A stretch of DNA of 64,000 bases from Arenicola marina. Lineage: Eukaryota > Annelida > Polychaeta > Arenicolidae. Positions 62,822-64,000 of the stretch are shown piece after piece; positions within the stretch are counted from its first letter, which is position 1, and the number at the start of each line of letters is the position of its first letter. A program made the translations under genes and the position numbers. The notes under the pieces are model-generated. The model was not told where the DNA came from, did not search any database, and worked only from the letters and a program-made list of their open reading frames with translations. The DNA lies in the NCBI GenBank assembly GCA_964019135.1, contig OZ025253.1, forward strand, positions 37,746,548 through 37,810,547. Reading direction: 5' to 3'.

Positions 62822-62951
62822 AAATGTATAAAGGCCGCCATCAGAAGCAACGACACGTGCCGCGAACCATGGCCCGAGAGTAACTGCAGCTATTGCTGCT
62901 GGCACAGCGATTTGTGTAACTATGACCGCTGGGATGAGCATTACACTATTG
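62822..62951 (+). CDS. Gene P exon 4: C-terminal part of the three-finger domain
   Basis: 130 nt, phase 0 to 1. Acceptor TTGTATCCCACCAG, donor GTGAGT. Encodes KCIKAAIRSNDTCREPW then NCSYCCWHSDLCNYDRWDEH, giving cysteines 7-12 and the closing CC...CN signature. It aligns with gene M exon 4. It contains two N-glycosylation sequons, NDT and NCS. Confidence 0.88.
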
Positions 62952-63410
62952 GTGAGTGTTCCAATCGGTTAGATCAGTCGCCGACTCTTCGGCAACGTAT
63001 TCTCCTAATGGGATTAAACGCAATTCGCATGGTTCTTGTTCGTTGCTTCTCACCACTCCGATTTATAGCGATTTATAGCAAGTAATACAATGGCTCAATG
63101 GCTATGTTGTTAAAAGCGACTCATTAGCATGCTCTTCAACGTGTGCGAATTCGCATCATTTCCGAAAGAGCTGTTCGTAAAAATACGTCAAAAAATTGAC
63201 AAATTATTGTAATTCTTGCATTGCCAAGCGAATTGAAGTTAATTATTTGCTTCCTCCCATGTTTTACACGCAATTGTATTGCAAATTGCGTATATTGGAG
63301 AGAATAGTCTATGTTTTTAGTTGTTATCTCTTTTATGATCTGTTTATAGTTAGAGCCTGCTCATTTGTTTGATTTCTTGTCACACCTCCAATTTGGTGAC
63401 TCATCTGTAG
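62952..63410. other. Intron or intergenic, nothing recognised
   Basis: No EGF-like exon was found here, although gene M continues with EGF exons at this point. Confidence 0.5.
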
Positions 63411-63501
63411 GATATGTCTTTGTGCCATTGGAAATCACTTCTTCTTGGATCCGTCTCGTTTTTGCACTTGCTACTCTCAAGTGTTGCACTGATCGTTAAC
63501 G
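63411..63501 (+). CDS. Ambiguous exon: gene P terminal exon, or signal exon of another gene
   Basis: Two readings fit. (1) After acceptor TCATCTGTAG at 63410, phase-1 entry from gene P exon 4 gives GYVFVPLEITSS, WIRLVFALATLKCC and a stop at 63497-63499, a short hydrophobic tail of the kind found in GPI-anchored three-finger proteins. (2) An ATG at 63414 gives 29 codons plus one base: MSLCHWKSLLLGSV then FLHLLLSSVALIVN and a GTAACA donor, a good signal peptide in phase 1 like exon 1 of genes M and P. The donor is weak and no polyadenylation signal is obvious. I cannot decide. Confidence 0.45.
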
Positions 63502-64000
63502 GTAACAGCTTTCCGATCCCTTTGACTCTTGATATGGGCGTCCTTTCGTCTCCTCTCCTTTCCTCTTCCTGTCCATAACCCAGTAGCTCGCGCATGGAAA
63601 TGTCCTGTGTGAAACGACCGACTGGTTTGGCTCGATAGCAGCAGTGTGTTATAGATATACCCACGCCGTCATTTTTACCTTTATGTTATATTTGAATATG
63701 TATCTGTATATTTTTGTAAACTTAGCCGATTTGCCAATCGAGTAACAGGCAACGAGAATTTTTTTGTTATTAAAGTGAGATATTCTTTCCGCGTTATGAA
63801 GAAACGTAAGCGGGTTGTAGAATTTATAATATTCGCATACCGAATTATAAGATAATACGAATAGAATAACGATTAACATTATCAAGCTGGCAGCAATCTT
63901 GTGTAGACTCTTCAGTTCGGATGAATAGTTTGATTAACAGCATTTCAGCCTGGCATGACTTGATTATATGACAAACCGCTCGTTACTTCGTTACTTCGTG
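63502..64000. other. Right edge, nothing recognised
   Basis: AT-rich to the window end. Confidence 0.5.

Larger units (their letters stand above)
50794..62951 (+). other. Gene P: secreted acidic three-finger protein, paralogue of gene M
   Basis: Gene-level entry for exons 50794-50860, 56868-57175, 60276-60344 and 62822-62951. Phases 1, 0, 0, 1 are identical to gene M exons 1-4, and the 12 cysteines of the three-finger domain align one to one with gene M. The difference is an acidic extension of about 65 residues between signal peptide and domain. The last exon leaves a phase-1 donor, so at least one more exon is expected; see 63411-63501. Intron 1 (6.0 kb) contains a 102-bp array, a LINE fragment, a MITE and a SINE. 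Confidence 0.85.

Overview
This is nuclear DNA from an animal, almost certainly an invertebrate. It holds intron-split genes with GT-AG boundaries, phase-1 EGF-like exons, three-finger (Ly6/uPAR-type) exons, non-LTR retrotransposon remnants, tRNA-derived SINEs, TTAA-flanked MITEs, a large foldback element and many minisatellites. There are no bacterial operons and no CRISPR. I cannot fix the phylum. Coding parts are GC-rich; introns and intergenic DNA are AT-rich and full of repeats.

Gene M (minus strand, 18284 down to 236, continuing off the left edge). I assembled ten coding exons from splice sites, reading phase and cysteine spacing: a signal peptide exon, three exons that together encode one 12-cysteine three-finger domain, and six EGF-like exons, all phase 1-1. 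Its introns are filled with repeats. The intron between EGF5 and EGF6 is almost entirely a 50-bp tandem array of about 137 units, and that array is a copy of the end of the EGF5 exon plus its splice donor.

Middle (18.3-50.5 kb). This part is mostly repeats and unassigned DNA. It holds a damaged intronless secreted-protein gene (31939-33573, three +1 frameshifts and a TAG), an unrecognised 289-codon exon (43032-43900), one weak candidate exon (35768-35898), a decayed reverse transcriptase (24.1-24.9 kb), SINEs, MITEs and a dozen tandem arrays.

Gene P (plus strand, 50794 to at least 62951) is a paralogue of the front half of gene M. It has a signal peptide exon and three exons giving the same 12-cysteine three-finger domain with the same intron phases (1, 0, 0, 1), but it carries an acidic N-terminal extension, and no EGF exon was found before the window ends. 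Its signal-peptide exon and donor have also been amplified, here as a 102-bp unit in 16 copies. An ambiguous exon at 63411-63501 could be the 3' end of gene P or the signal exon of a further gene.

The most unusual feature is that two paralogous genes independently carry tandem arrays built from an exon 3' end plus its 5' splice site. Three other exons have unrelated arrays starting within about 30 nt of the donor.
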